A stretch of DNA of 64,000 bases. It comes from JACTOJ01 sp032335695 (GTDB lineage Bacteria > Bacillota > Clostridia > Clostridiales > Clostridiaceae). Under the pieces are notes generated by a model that saw nothing but the letters and a program-made list of their open reading frames with translations, did not search any database and was not told the origin of the DNA. The translations under genes were made by a program, and so were the position numbers. Below, piece by piece: positions 17,740 to 26,428 of this stretch (the first letter of the stretch is position 1; every line of letters begins with the position of its first letter). The stretch spans positions 42,390-106,389 of the forward strand of contig NZ_JACTOJ010000019.1 in the NCBI RefSeq assembly GCF_032335695.1. The letters are read 5' to 3'.

Positions 17740-18124
17740 ATTCCTCACCTCCCAATTTATTAAAGCATATTTCCCCTTCTTTTAAGTCATCACAAGTAAG
17801 TCCGCTTTCCTTATATTTTTTTAGTTTTTCTAGATCTTCTTTGCATTTGCTTAATTTAGAAGCATGTTCCCTTACAATATCATCTATGAAGGAAAATTTA
17901 TTTACAGTTTCCTCATTCATTTTGTAGTATACATACTTATTTATCTTGTAGTAGTCAACAATCTTAGCATTAGTAAGCTTAGTTAAGTGCCTTGAAGCAT
18001 TAGATTGACTAATATCCAATACGGTTTCTATCTCACAAACACATAATTCTTCATCCTTAAGAATGTTTAATATCCTCATGCGTGTTTCGTCAGACAATGC
18101 TTTCATCACTTGTAGTAAATCCAC
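17729..18124 (-). CDS. arsR: Arsenical resistance repressor ArsR
   Basis: 131 aa winged-helix ArsR/SmtB repressor. The metal-binding helix reads EELCVCEIE and the recognition helix is in ISQSNASRHLTKL. Arsenite binding to the Cys pair should release DNA. The C-terminus has extra cysteines (LTCDDLKEGEICFNKLGGEE). It heads the ars operon. An AT-rich inverted repeat (ATATG and CATAT arms, 18134-18145) lies just before the start and may be its operator. Confidence 0.95.
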   Translation of the reverse strand: MDLLQVMKALSDETRMRILNILKDEELCVCEIETVLDISQSNASRHLTKLTNAKIVDYYKINKYVYYKMNEETVNKFSFIDDIVREHASKLSKCKEDLEKLKKYKESGLTCDDLKEGEICFNKLGGEECEK

Positions 18125-18180
18125 TTTTTATCACCTCATATGAACATATTCAATTATAATCATATAACATCCTTAAAAAA

Positions 18181-18213
18181 CTTGCAATTTTTTTATAAAA
18201 TGCAAGTAATATT
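18181..18213 (-). terminator. Terminator of the ferritin-like gene
   Basis: CTTGCA/TGCAAG arms (18181-18206) followed on the minus strand by a T run, located between the ferritin-like gene and arsR. Confidence 0.55.
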
Positions 18214-18220
18214 TTTTCTA

Positions 18221-18751
18221 CTAATATAAATTTCTATATTTTTCATACTCCTGAGCAAATAGCTTAAGATGAAGCTCTTCATCAAGAATTATTCTTTCAA
18301 TCAATTTTCTGATATGTTCATCTTTTATTATAGTTAAATGATATCTGTAATTTTCTATGGCCTTCTGCTCGGATTTAATATCTTCCAGAAGCATTTCTCG
18401 TATGTTAGCGGAATAGTTAACATATATGGGACTCCAAAGTCTGCCAGGAGGGCAAGCATTATCCATATATATTGGTTTAACCCCCTCTAATTTAATCGTT
18501 TCTGCCAAAAGCTCTAAATGCTTCATCTCCACCACAGAAATGCCACTGATAAGCTCAGCATAAGCATTATATTGTCCTTCACTAACAAAATGCTGATAAA
18601 TATACAAACTTATGGCAGTAAATTCACTAACTGCTCCAGCGTAGTCCTTTAAAATAATATTAGCATAATGTATGTTTTGCATGTCTATCATTGGTTCAGG
18701 ATATGGTAAATCAACAGCGTATTTAATGTGTTTTGATATTCCTCCTGCCAT
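18221..18751 (-). CDS. Ferritin-like di-iron family protein
   Basis: Start at ATG 18751 with TAGGAGG upstream; the ATG at 18775 lacks a site. 176 aa, mostly helical. Glu/His ligand patterns fit a ferritin-like four-helix bundle: AVSEFTAISLYIYQH, VEMKHLELLAE, SEQKAIENYRYHL and LDEELHLKLF. This resembles rubrerythrin or spore-coat-associated relatives, without the rubredoxin domain. A role in oxidative defence or as a coat component is inference. It lies between the two arsenic clusters but has its own terminator. Confidence 0.75.
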   Translation of the reverse strand: MAGGISKHIKYAVDLPYPEPMIDMQNIHYANIILKDYAGAVSEFTAISLYIYQHFVSEGQYNAYAELISGISVVEMKHLELLAETIKLEGVKPIYMDNACPPGRLWSPIYVNYSANIREMLLEDIKSEQKAIENYRYHLTIIKDEHIRKLIERIILDEELHLKLFAQEYEKYRNLY

Positions 18752-18794
18752 ATTTCCTCCTAAATAATTAAACATACAATATTATATTTATTAT

Positions 18795-19298
18795 TTATAA
18801 AAATATGCCTACCACCTTACTTCTTCGCTCCATTAAAACCACATCATGCCATATACCATTTGACATCTTTCCAACCTTTTCTCTTATGCCAATTTCTCTA
18901 AATCCGCATTTTTTATGCAAAGCAATACTTCCATCATTCTCTCTTATGATTCCAGATTGCAGAGTCCAAATTTCATTCTCTTCTGAAAGTTTTATTAAAT
19001 GTTCTAAAAGCATTGTCCCTACGCCAAGGTTTCTATATTCTTTTCCAATATATATACTTACTTCAGCAACACCTCTGTAAACACACCTGCTGGAAGTAGG
19101 ACTTAACGCGGCCCAGCCCAATATTCTATTCTCACTGTATGCAACCAATCTGCAAATTTTCATATGTCCTTTATCCCACTCATCAAAACTTGGAATTTCT
19201 GTTTGAAAGGTAGCTCTTTGGGTATCAATACCTTCAAGATATATTTTTGAAACAGCCTCCCAATCTTCTTCTTTCATTTCTCTAATACTATAATTCAT
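18795..19298 (-). CDS. GNAT N-acetyltransferase, ArsN1/phosphinothricin type
   Basis: 167 aa. GNAT motif A is YIGKEYRNLGVGTMLLEHLI. The N-terminal YLEGIDTQRATFQTEIPSFDEW and the end GKMSNGIWHDVVLMERR are typical of phosphinothricin/methionine-sulfoximine acetyltransferases, a group that includes ArsN1, which acetylates the organoarsenical arsinothricin. Placement directly behind arsM (17 bp) favours ArsN1; acetylation of another amino acid analogue is possible. AAGGAG precedes the ATG. Confidence 0.85.
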   Translation of the reverse strand: MNYSIREMKEEDWEAVSKIYLEGIDTQRATFQTEIPSFDEWDKGHMKICRLVAYSENRILGWAALSPTSSRCVYRGVAEVSIYIGKEYRNLGVGTMLLEHLIKLSEENEIWTLQSGIIRENDGSIALHKKCGFREIGIREKVGKMSNGIWHDVVLMERRSKVVGIFL

Positions 19299-19315
19299 TA
19301 TTAATACACTCCTTT

Positions 19316-20134
19316 CTAATATTTAAAGGCTTTAACATTGGCACCTGCAAATGCTTCATCAATAAGTCCTGAATCAACTTTACTATATGCCTCACTGGAA
19401 TTTTTTTGTTTAGCTATCTCCTCTATAAAGTCTTTTGTATATATATTTACTGGTGTGATTTCTATATCAGTAAACCCTACCTTTTTTAATGTTTCTTCAT
19501 ACTCTTTAATTGGTAATGCACCAGCTATGCATCCTACCCACATTTCAACACTTTCTTTTATACTTTCAGGTATATCTTTAAGCATAACAATATCTGATAT
19601 AGCTAACCTTCCGCCTTTTTTCAAAACTCTGTAAGCTTCTGATAGAGCCTTTTCTTTACTTTCGCAAAGATTTATCACACAGTTTGAAGTAATGACATCT
19701 ATTGTTTCATCATTCAATGGAATATCCTCAATATACCCTTTTATAAACTCCACATTTTTAGTTCCCATTTTTTCTTTATTTTTGTTTGCTAAATCCAGCA
19801 TTTCATCCGTCATATCAAGTCCATATACTTTTCCCTCTTCTCCTACATATTTAGATGAAATAAATACATCTATTCCACCTCCGCTGCCTAAATCTAATAT
19901 AACTTCGCCTTTTTTAGGATTTGCTAATACAACTGGATTGGCACATCCTAGAGATGCATTTATGGCTTCATCTGGTAATCCCTCAATAAAATCTTTTGTA
20001 TATAAATATGAATTGCCTGTTTTAGATCCGCAGCAAGAACTTCCACATCCACAATCTTCTTTAGATTGATTAATTACTTGCTTAGCTATCTTACCGTAAT
20101 ATTCTTTGACTTCACCCTTTATGTTATCTTTCAT
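19316..20134 (-). CDS. arsM: Arsenite S-adenosylmethionine methyltransferase ArsM
   Basis: 272 aa. The SAM motif is LDLGSGGGIDVF. The conserved arsenite-binding cysteines are present: Cys64 in SLGCANP, Cys152 in ITSNCVINL and Cys201 in MWVGCIAGALP. An N-terminal Cys cluster (CGCGSSCCG) is typical of bacterial ArsM. It methylates arsenite. It has a perfect AGGAGG site and lies 12 bp after the MarR gene. Confidence 0.95.
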   Translation of the reverse strand: MKDNIKGEVKEYYGKIAKQVINQSKEDCGCGSSCCGSKTGNSYLYTKDFIEGLPDEAINASLGCANPVVLANPKKGEVILDLGSGGGIDVFISSKYVGEEGKVYGLDMTDEMLDLANKNKEKMGTKNVEFIKGYIEDIPLNDETIDVITSNCVINLCESKEKALSEAYRVLKKGGRLAISDIVMLKDIPESIKESVEMWVGCIAGALPIKEYEETLKKVGFTDIEITPVNIYTKDFIEEIAKQKNSSEAYSKVDSGLIDEAFAGANVKAFKY

Positions 20135-20146
20135 AACAATTCCTCC

Positions 20147-20587
20147 TTAACAACAATTATTTTTGTGAACTGCTTCAACAAGCAGCTTTAAACTATCAAG
20201 TGTTTGTTCTCTTTTTCCCTCTGGTATAGACATAAAAACACTATTGTAATATTTCGCCATGTTCCCTTCTATAGTTTTAAATATATTTATTCCTTGCTCT
20301 GTAAGTTTTATAGTTATATAACGCCTATCCATTGCATGAGCTTCTCTAATCACAATATTGTCTTCTACGAGCTTGTTTATAGTTCTACTCATTGTGCTTT
20401 TATCAAGTGTCAATAATTCTGCAAGTTCATTTAAGGAGATTTCTCCAGCTCTTCCAATTTCAACAATGGCATGGCATTGTGAAATTGTAACTCCGCAGCA
20501 GCCTGCATCTGACTTTTCTAAAACTCCTAAATTTCTAACCAATATCCTAAGTAGTTCTCTTAAATAGTTACTGTCTTTTTTATCCAT
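20147..20587 (-). CDS. MarR-family regulator of the arsM operon
   Basis: 146 aa winged helix. The recognition region is LTLDKSTMSRTINKLVEDN. It carries unusual cysteines: SDAGCCGVTISQCHAI near the N-terminus and a C-terminal NNCC. Their number and the arsM/arsN1 context suggest a thiol- or arsenical-sensing MarR, which is inference. It heads the operon and is followed by a palindromic operator over its own promoter. Confidence 0.88.
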   Translation of the reverse strand: MDKKDSNYLRELLRILVRNLGVLEKSDAGCCGVTISQCHAIVEIGRAGEISLNELAELLTLDKSTMSRTINKLVEDNIVIREAHAMDRRYITIKLTEQGINIFKTIEGNMAKYYNSVFMSIPEGKREQTLDSLKLLVEAVHKNNCC

Positions 20588-20605
20588 TTAATCACCTCAA
20601 AATAA

Positions 20606-20644
20606 TTGTATCACAAAACAGTTGCATTGTACAACTGTTTTGTG
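20606..20644 (-). promoter_or_regulatory. Operator palindrome and promoter of the MarR-arsM operon
   Basis: CACAAAACAGTTG (20612-20624) and CAACTGTTTTGTG (20632-20644) are exact 13-bp arms separated by 7 bp. A TACAAT -10 (20606-20611) directly adjoins the palindrome, so a bound dimer would block transcription. This fits MarR autoregulation. Confidence 0.75.
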
Positions 20645-20680
20645 TATTTTTTACTTTATGCACATATACATCTAAGAAAA

Positions 20681-20765
20681 AGACTGAGCTTTAAAAGGAT
20701 ATTGATAAAGACTTTGGTGGATTTCAAGCTTCAAAGATAATATCCCCCTTTTTAAAACATAGCCT
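20681..20765. repeat. Short derivative of the mobile-element family
   Basis: The right end CTTTTTAAAACATAGCCT and the left part TTTAAAAGGATATTGATAAA are the two ends of the family brought close together with about 40 bp between. It lacks the structured core and an obvious target duplication. Confidence 0.5.
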
Positions 20766-20887
20766 ACAGCACTAATTGTAGAATTTTTATAAAAAAATTG
20801 AATTATTTAACATGAATAATTTATTTATAATCTGAGAAAATTATGTATGTTATAAGAGTTATTATTTTTATAATGGAGGGATGCTTA

Positions 20888-21265
20888 ATGGCAGATGATA
20901 AAGATTTTGAAAAAAGTAAAAATACTCACGATAAGGGTATTCTACATTGGATTTTAAGATTCATCTATGTGGCTGTTATTTTGGCAATAACATCATTTCT
21001 AACACCGGGTTTTACAATAAATGGATTATGGGCATTTTTATTAGCTGCAGTGGTAATAATTGTATTAGATTATTTAGTAGAATTAATTATAGGAGTTGAT
21101 GCAGCGCCTTTTGGAAAAGGAGTAACTGGATTTGTAATCACCGCAGTGATAATATATGTGACTCAATTTTTGGTTCCCTATATGAGGGTATCTATAATTG
21201 GCGCAGTGTTAGCCGCTTTAGTTATTGGGATTTTAGACGCAATAATTCCTGGAAGAGCAATCTAG
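20888..21265 (+). CDS. YvlD-type (phage holin superfamily IV) membrane protein
   Basis: Start at ATG 20888 with GGAGGG 7 nt upstream; upstream ATGs lack a site. 125 aa. A charged N-terminus precedes four hydrophobic helices with PGFTINGLWAFLLAAVV, characteristic of the family also labelled phage holin 4_2. Many such proteins are chromosomal and unrelated to lysis. Function unknown. A hairpin made of family repeat ends follows the stop. Confidence 0.8.
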   Translation: MADDKDFEKSKNTHDKGILHWILRFIYVAVILAITSFLTPGFTINGLWAFLLAAVVIIVLDYLVELIIGVDAAPFGKGVTGFVITAVIIYVTQFLVPYMRVSIIGAVLAALVIGILDAIIPGRAI

Positions 21266-21291
21266 TACTCTATATTATTATATTTTAAAGG

Positions 21292-21342
21292 AGGGTATGT
21301 TTTAAATCAGTGTAAAAATTAACACTGATTTAAAACAGGGCC
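21292..21342. repeat. Hairpin-only derivative of the mobile-element family
   Basis: GGGTATGTTTTAAATCAGTG and the matching reverse arm ending AAAACAGGGCC form a near-perfect hairpin, the same hairpin that opens both full elements (5571-5608, 35226-35263). It may now act as a terminator for the YvlD-type gene. Confidence 0.55.
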
Positions 21343-21416
21343 TTTTATTAATTTGAAACAATTCTTTATTCCTTCTTAAGATGCTTATACTATATTGAAA
21401 AGGTGAGTGAAATAAT

Positions 21417-21896
21417 ATGATGGTTGTATATCATGATGTTGGAGGCGCCCATTCTACAGCAGTAGCAGCTAATATACATATCAATAAATTACCAATGGAT
21501 AAAACACCAAGTAAAGAGGAAATACTTGAGCTTCCTACCTTTGATAAAATTGAGAAAGAACAAGTTGGACACTTGGTGTACATAGGAAAAGATGAGTTCA
21601 ATGCACAGATCTATACTTTATCTAGGCAGCGTACGCCAAACTTAGTTATTGATGCTATTACAGATATGTACTCTATTTTGCATGGAAATGCTGATGGGCT
21701 TATAATTGTAGATACGAAGCCAACTGTTAATTTACTTATGAATATAGGTGGATTTACCTCAAGAAGGCTTCACTGGGTAAACTTTGGAAGACCTATTGTA
21801 ACAAAAGGAACGCAGCAAGCGTATATGGATATAGTTAATATAGTCAAAAGTACAAAAAACAATATAGAAAAATATGAATTTAAAATTAAAGGGTAA
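21417..21896 (+). CDS. DUF3189 family protein
   Basis: 159 aa, soluble. The N-terminal VVYHDVGGAHSTAVAANIHI and the later LVYIGKDEFNAQIYTLSRQR fit DUF3189, a clostridial family of unknown function. An AAGGTGAG site precedes two adjacent ATGs; either may be used. It converges with the glycosyltransferase gene. Confidence 0.85.
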   Translation: MMVVYHDVGGAHSTAVAANIHINKLPMDKTPSKEEILELPTFDKIEKEQVGHLVYIGKDEFNAQIYTLSRQRTPNLVIDAITDMYSILHGNADGLIIVDTKPTVNLLMNIGGFTSRRLHWVNFGRPIVTKGTQQAYMDIVNIVKSTKNNIEKYEFKIKG

Positions 21897-21919
21897 TTAG
21901 ATGTCTTTTTTACCTCTAC

Positions 21920-23149
21920 CTATTTATTTCTTGATACCAACCACCTAAAATTTACTGTGTAAAATTTACTACCAATTTTATTCTTATGCAAAAATATATA
22001 TCTTGGTTTTCTAGATGGTATTGCTGCGTTACTTCCACTTATATCTATACTAAGTATAAAATTCACAATATCTTTAGCTACGTTTGAATTGATAAAATTC
22101 TTTTGTGAATTCTTGATTTCTTTTAGTCTTTCAGCATTATTTTCCACAAGATTTTCCATTACCTCTTTTAGCTCACTAACTTTTTCGCACACTACTCCAA
22201 GATTGTATTTCTGCGCAAATTCAGGATTTCCATTTTCTTGTCCTGGTAATGCCCCTGTTATTACAAGCGGAATATTACAAGATATAACTTCCATCATCAC
22301 ATTTGGGCTTCCCCTTGTAAATGCTATATCAGATGCTAGCATTAAATCCTGAACATTTTTTGTAAATCCGTAGACTTCAACTCTATCTCCATATTTTTCG
22401 CCTAAAAATTTCTCCAATTTATTTCTTAGAGTGATATTTCGCCCAGCAACAATTTTTACTGTACAGTTAAAGTTATCAAGCAAAATTTTAGCTATTTTAC
22501 TCATATTACCTACACCTTCACCACCGCTCATAATAAGACATTTTAGCGAAGCTTCAGAATTATAATTTGTCTCCTCTTCATAAAACTCAACATTATTTAA
22601 AAATCTTGAACGTACTGGAAAGCCCAAAACTTTAATCTTTGATTCCGAAACTCCATACTCTATGCATTTTTTCTTTGCTTCCTCAGTGGGACTTATAATA
22701 TAATCTACTCTGGAATCAGCCCAAAGAGGATAAATGCTCACTAAATCAGCAATTAGCGTAATAAATGGAATCTTGATATTATATTTGTTCAAAACATTTA
22801 TTACTGATCCATTAAAATTTGGATGAACAGATAAAATCAAATCAGGCTTTGTTCTCCTTAAAAGCTCAAGTAAATTATCCTTTATTACAAATTCAATAAT
22901 TTCATCTACTACCTCAGGCTTTCTTGCTGATGCTTCCCAAATAAATTTCCACAATTCCTTAGAAACCCTTGTAATAGGCCCATAGGCCTTTCCCACTGAT
23001 AGCAGAGCTTTTCCACCTAATGAAAAACCATCTACTACATGTACATTAATATTCTTATCTTCAGAGAAAAACTCACATAGTGACTCAGTTATACTTTTAT
23101 GTCCATGACCTGTAAAATCTGAAGAAATAATTAAAATATTCTTAAACAT
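21920..23149 (-). CDS. MGDG synthase/UgtP-type glycosyltransferase
   Basis: 409 aa GT-B fold, family GT28. The N-terminal domain has DFTGHGHKSITESL, as in processive diacylglycerol glucosyltransferases. The C-terminal donor site includes LIMSGGEGVGNMSKIAK and FTRGSPNVMMEVI. These enzymes transfer sugars from nucleotide donors onto diacylglycerol at the inner membrane face. Acceptor and sugar are inferred from family only. AAAAGGAG precedes the ATG. Confidence 0.85.
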   Translation of the reverse strand: MFKNILIISSDFTGHGHKSITESLCEFFSEDKNINVHVVDGFSLGGKALLSVGKAYGPITRVSKELWKFIWEASARKPEVVDEIIEFVIKDNLLELLRRTKPDLILSVHPNFNGSVINVLNKYNIKIPFITLIADLVSIYPLWADSRVDYIISPTEEAKKKCIEYGVSESKIKVLGFPVRSRFLNNVEFYEEETNYNSEASLKCLIMSGGEGVGNMSKIAKILLDNFNCTVKIVAGRNITLRNKLEKFLGEKYGDRVEVYGFTKNVQDLMLASDIAFTRGSPNVMMEVISCNIPLVITGALPGQENGNPEFAQKYNLGVVCEKVSELKEVMENLVENNAERLKEIKNSQKNFINSNVAKDIVNFILSIDISGSNAAIPSRKPRYIFLHKNKIGSKFYTVNFRWLVSRNK

Positions 23150-23430
23150 AATATTCTCCTTTTAATACATACTTTCTTTAGTTGCCATCTTTTCGTGGAT
23201 AATCGTACAAGTGGTTTATAGTTGTAAATAATCTTCTGTCTTTTCATACATTATTAGCGCATAAGATTAAAATCATATTAAAAATCCATGTATTTATTTT
23301 AAGATTTTAAAATTTAATTTAATTTTAATAGATATATTTTTAGTTATAAGTTATAATTTATTCCTATACTAACCTGCATTATTTACTACCTCTTAACTGT
23401 TTATTAATCTTCTTCAGGAGTTGAATTCAC

Positions 23431-24828
23431 ATGAATATCAATAAAATTAAAATAGTGTATACTATAACTGTTTTTGTAGTCTTAGCTGCCTTTGATAATA
23501 TAATTGTAGGACTATTCCCACCGCTATTTTCTTCCATTGCAAAAGATTTGAATGTTCAAATATCAGCTCTTGGGTTTGTTTCTGGTATTAATATATTTGT
23601 TACATCAATTTCGTCAATATACTGGGGTTATCTCGCAGGGAAATTTAACCGTAAAAACCTTATAATAATCGGCACAATATTTTGGTCTGTCTCTGTATTT
23701 TTAACCGCCAGAAGTAATACATATGTACAACTTTTGATTTTTCAGATTTTCACTGGTATTGGCCTTGGCTGCATAGCCTCAATAGGCTTCAGCGTTCTAA
23801 CGGATTATATTCCTCATAAATTCCGAGGCATGCTGTTAAGCCTTTGGGGAATGTCTCAAGGCTTTGGGGGAATTGCTGGATCTATAATGGCCTCTTTGGT
23901 AGCCACTTCTTCAAGCTGGAGAAAGCCCTTTGAAATTGTGAGTATTATCGGACTTTTATTAATTGTGCTATATCTGTTTATTAAAGAGCCTGTACTCGGT
24001 GAATCAGAGCCTGAACTGCAAGAACTAATAAGGGCAGGTTCAAATTATGATTATAAAATAAATACCAAACAGATACTTGAAATAATAAAAAAGCCAAGTA
24101 ATCTATTGCTTTTTTTGCAAGCATTTTTTATGAACATTACAGTGGGTACCCTAACATGGCTGCCTACTCTATATATTTCAAAAATACATACACAAGGATA
24201 CAGTTTAAGTACATCGATTATAGCTTCCGGTTATCTTTATGCACTATTCCAATTAGGGGGTTTAACCTCATCCTGCTTCGGTTATCTTGGAGATAGATTT
24301 CAGAGAAAAACATATAAGGGAAGAGCCTTGTTGACTTCATTTTTTATATTTATTATGATGCCTCTTTATGTTGCTATATTTATGGTACCAATGTATAATC
24401 TTTTACTGCCAAAAGGCAGTAATGCATTATTGATACTTTTGGGTTTAACAAAGCAAATAGCCTTAAATCCTTGGATGGCAGGAATATTTATTTTATCATT
24501 TTTTGCAAGTGCAGCACAATCTGCTAATACACCTAATTGGCTTGCTCTCATAACTGATGTTAATCTACCGGAACATAGGGCAACATCCTTCAGCATAGCT
24601 AACCTTGCAAATGGTATTGGAAGAACCATCGGCAATATAGGCGTAGGTGTTCTACTTTCCATAGTTTCTCTTTACACCTCAGCACCGCAGAATTATATAA
24701 TTACATTGGCATTATTTCAGGTATTTCTTATACCTTCAGCACTTTGCTATATAAAAATGGCAAAATATAATGTCACTGATATAAATGAAGTTAAATCGCT
24801 CTTACATAAAAGAGGTAATATCTTTTAA
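23431..24828 (+). CDS. Major facilitator superfamily transporter
   Basis: 465 aa with about twelve membrane helices. The loop after helix 2 reads YWGYLAGKFNRKN, the MFS motif A region, and GYLGDRFQRK marks the matching loop of the second half. The central loop (about 195-215) is charged. Substrate unknown; spinster-like or sugar/drug transporters are possible. AGGAG lies 10 nt before the ATG. The terminator hairpin overlaps the last codons. Confidence 0.88.
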   Translation: MNINKIKIVYTITVFVVLAAFDNIIVGLFPPLFSSIAKDLNVQISALGFVSGINIFVTSISSIYWGYLAGKFNRKNLIIIGTIFWSVSVFLTARSNTYVQLLIFQIFTGIGLGCIASIGFSVLTDYIPHKFRGMLLSLWGMSQGFGGIAGSIMASLVATSSSWRKPFEIVSIIGLLLIVLYLFIKEPVLGESEPELQELIRAGSNYDYKINTKQILEIIKKPSNLLLFLQAFFMNITVGTLTWLPTLYISKIHTQGYSLSTSIIASGYLYALFQLGGLTSSCFGYLGDRFQRKTYKGRALLTSFFIFIMMPLYVAIFMVPMYNLLLPKGSNALLILLGLTKQIALNPWMAGIFILSFFASAAQSANTPNWLALITDVNLPEHRATSFSIANLANGIGRTIGNIGVGVLLSIVSLYTSAPQNYIITLALFQVFLIPSALCYIKMAKYNVTDINEVKSLLHKRGNIF

Positions 24829-24853
24829 AGATATTACCTCTTTATAATTTTTT
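24811..24853 (+). terminator. Terminator of the MFS gene
   Basis: AGAGGTAATATC and GATATTACCTCT with a T-rich tail. The 5' arm overlaps the final codons and stop of the MFS gene. Confidence 0.8.
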
Positions 24854-24868
24854 CAGAATCAATATCTG

Positions 24869-25684
24869 CTACGAAACTGTGTATTTCTTCTCTCTCGTCA
24901 TAGAAAGATATCCTACTAGAGCAAGTATAATTACTGTAAGAACCAGACTAACAGTACCAGTTCCAATACCAAGACCTCCGCGGTTTTGAGGGACTCCCAT
25001 CCAGTCTGCAAATGATGCACCTAGTGGTCTAGTGATTATATAAGCAAACCAAAAAGCAAAAATCTCATTAATCTTAAAAAGCCAATAGGCTAAAGCAGGG
25101 ATGACAAATATAATGGCAAACATAATTCCTGAATTTAAATATCCTAATTTCATGGTTGATGCAGTCATATCTCCAACTGCAGTACCAAGTGCAAAAGTGG
25201 TCAATATAGTCGCCCAATAAAATAGTTCTCTGCGTTTTGTGTAGATACTGTGCATTGAAAGAGTTTTTTCACTGGCATACCAAATACTAAATACAATAGC
25301 TAGTACCGTCATAAAGAATGCAGTCGATACTATATAGGGAATACCTAATCCAACATGCAAAACATCTGCAGCCATAGTACCGAAGATACTTACTATGATT
25401 ACAGTTGACCAATACATCCATGCTATATATCGACGCATGGAAATTTGAAGAATTAACGAGATTATCAGTATGATTCCGCAAAAAGCCACGACTATTACCG
25501 GGTCCATCTGCCTAGCGAGAAAATCAGAAGCTACTTCTCCCATTCCTGTAGTCAATATTTTAATAATCCAAAAAAATATCGTAATTTCAGGAACTTTATT
25601 AAGTATTTGTCTGCCTCTTGAGTCCATGACATTAGTTTTATGGGATTTTAATCCTTTTTGATTGTTACTTTTACTTCCTTCCAA
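24869..25684 (-). CDS. COG4705-type integral membrane protein
   Basis: 271 aa, eight or so hydrophobic helices with internal repeats. WIIKILTTGMGEVASDF and WATILTTFALGTAVGDM are two versions of the same motif, a pattern of the uncharacterised COG4705 family. The start is TTG with AAGGAGG upstream. The function is unknown. Confidence 0.82.
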   Translation of the reverse strand: MEGSKSNNQKGLKSHKTNVMDSRGRQILNKVPEITIFFWIIKILTTGMGEVASDFLARQMDPVIVVAFCGIILIISLILQISMRRYIAWMYWSTVIIVSIFGTMAADVLHVGLGIPYIVSTAFFMTVLAIVFSIWYASEKTLSMHSIYTKRRELFYWATILTTFALGTAVGDMTASTMKLGYLNSGIMFAIIFVIPALAYWLFKINEIFAFWFAYIITRPLGASFADWMGVPQNRGGLGIGTGTVSLVLTVIILALVGYLSMTREKKYTVS

Positions 25685-25969
25685 ATTAATAGTCCTCCTT
25701 ATTTTTACTCATTGCTTCTTATATTTTAACTGTCAATCACTAAACATATTTAGAGCTGAACAGATAATTTTTAATAAGCTGTCGCTGATTATAGATGTAA
25801 AAAGATATTACAGCTATAATATTAAAATTTGATTAAATATTTAAACTTAATTAAATTTTAATATTAGTCAAGTAAAATAAGGCAGGTTATCGTGAATACT
25901 AAGGAAGATAAGGGTGAAAGAAAGATAGATTGTGAAAAGATAAATAAAGGAATATAAGACGCATATATT

Positions 25970-26428
25970 TTACCAACCACTTTCTGATATTTTCCAGCTA
26001 AAGCTTGAACCGTCTGATACCCTGATCAACAGATAGTTTGTAGAAAACTCTCCACTTGGTATTGGTTCTTTACTATCATCTTTATATTTAGCATGATATT
26101 TAACTAATAATACTTTTATATCCTCCTTCAATAGCTTAGTATCTTTATGTTCTTGAAGGTAACCACTTTTAAGTGTGTTTTCATCTGATTCCTTTATGCT
26201 GATTATTTCTATATTTTCTAAATTATCTAACTGAGACTTAGATATATTAAAATTTCCATAAGTATATTTATTTATTTGGGAGGAGTTTTTTTCATTCATA
26301 TACTTATAAAAAATTCTTATTGTATTCTCAGGTGTTTTTTTAGAATTTAAATACATATTAATAAAAACATATATTAAAGAAAAAACAATTAAAATTATAC
26401 CTATTTTTAATGCATGGTTTTTTTTCAT
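25970..26428 (-). CDS. Membrane-anchored hypothetical protein, possibly DUF4829-like
   Basis: 152 aa. One N-terminal hydrophobic helix (about 8-27) is followed by an extracytoplasmic domain starting TPENTIRIFYKYMNEKN, a layout reminiscent of small NTF2-like or DUF4829 domains. No catalytic motif is visible. GAGGAAA precedes the ATG. The gene is monocistronic and weakly connected to its neighbours. Confidence 0.7.
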   Translation of the reverse strand: MKKNHALKIGIILIVFSLIYVFINMYLNSKKTPENTIRIFYKYMNEKNSSQINKYTYGNFNISKSQLDNLENIEIISIKESDENTLKSGYLQEHKDTKLLKEDIKVLLVKYHAKYKDDSKEPIPSGEFSTNYLLIRVSDGSSFSWKISESGW

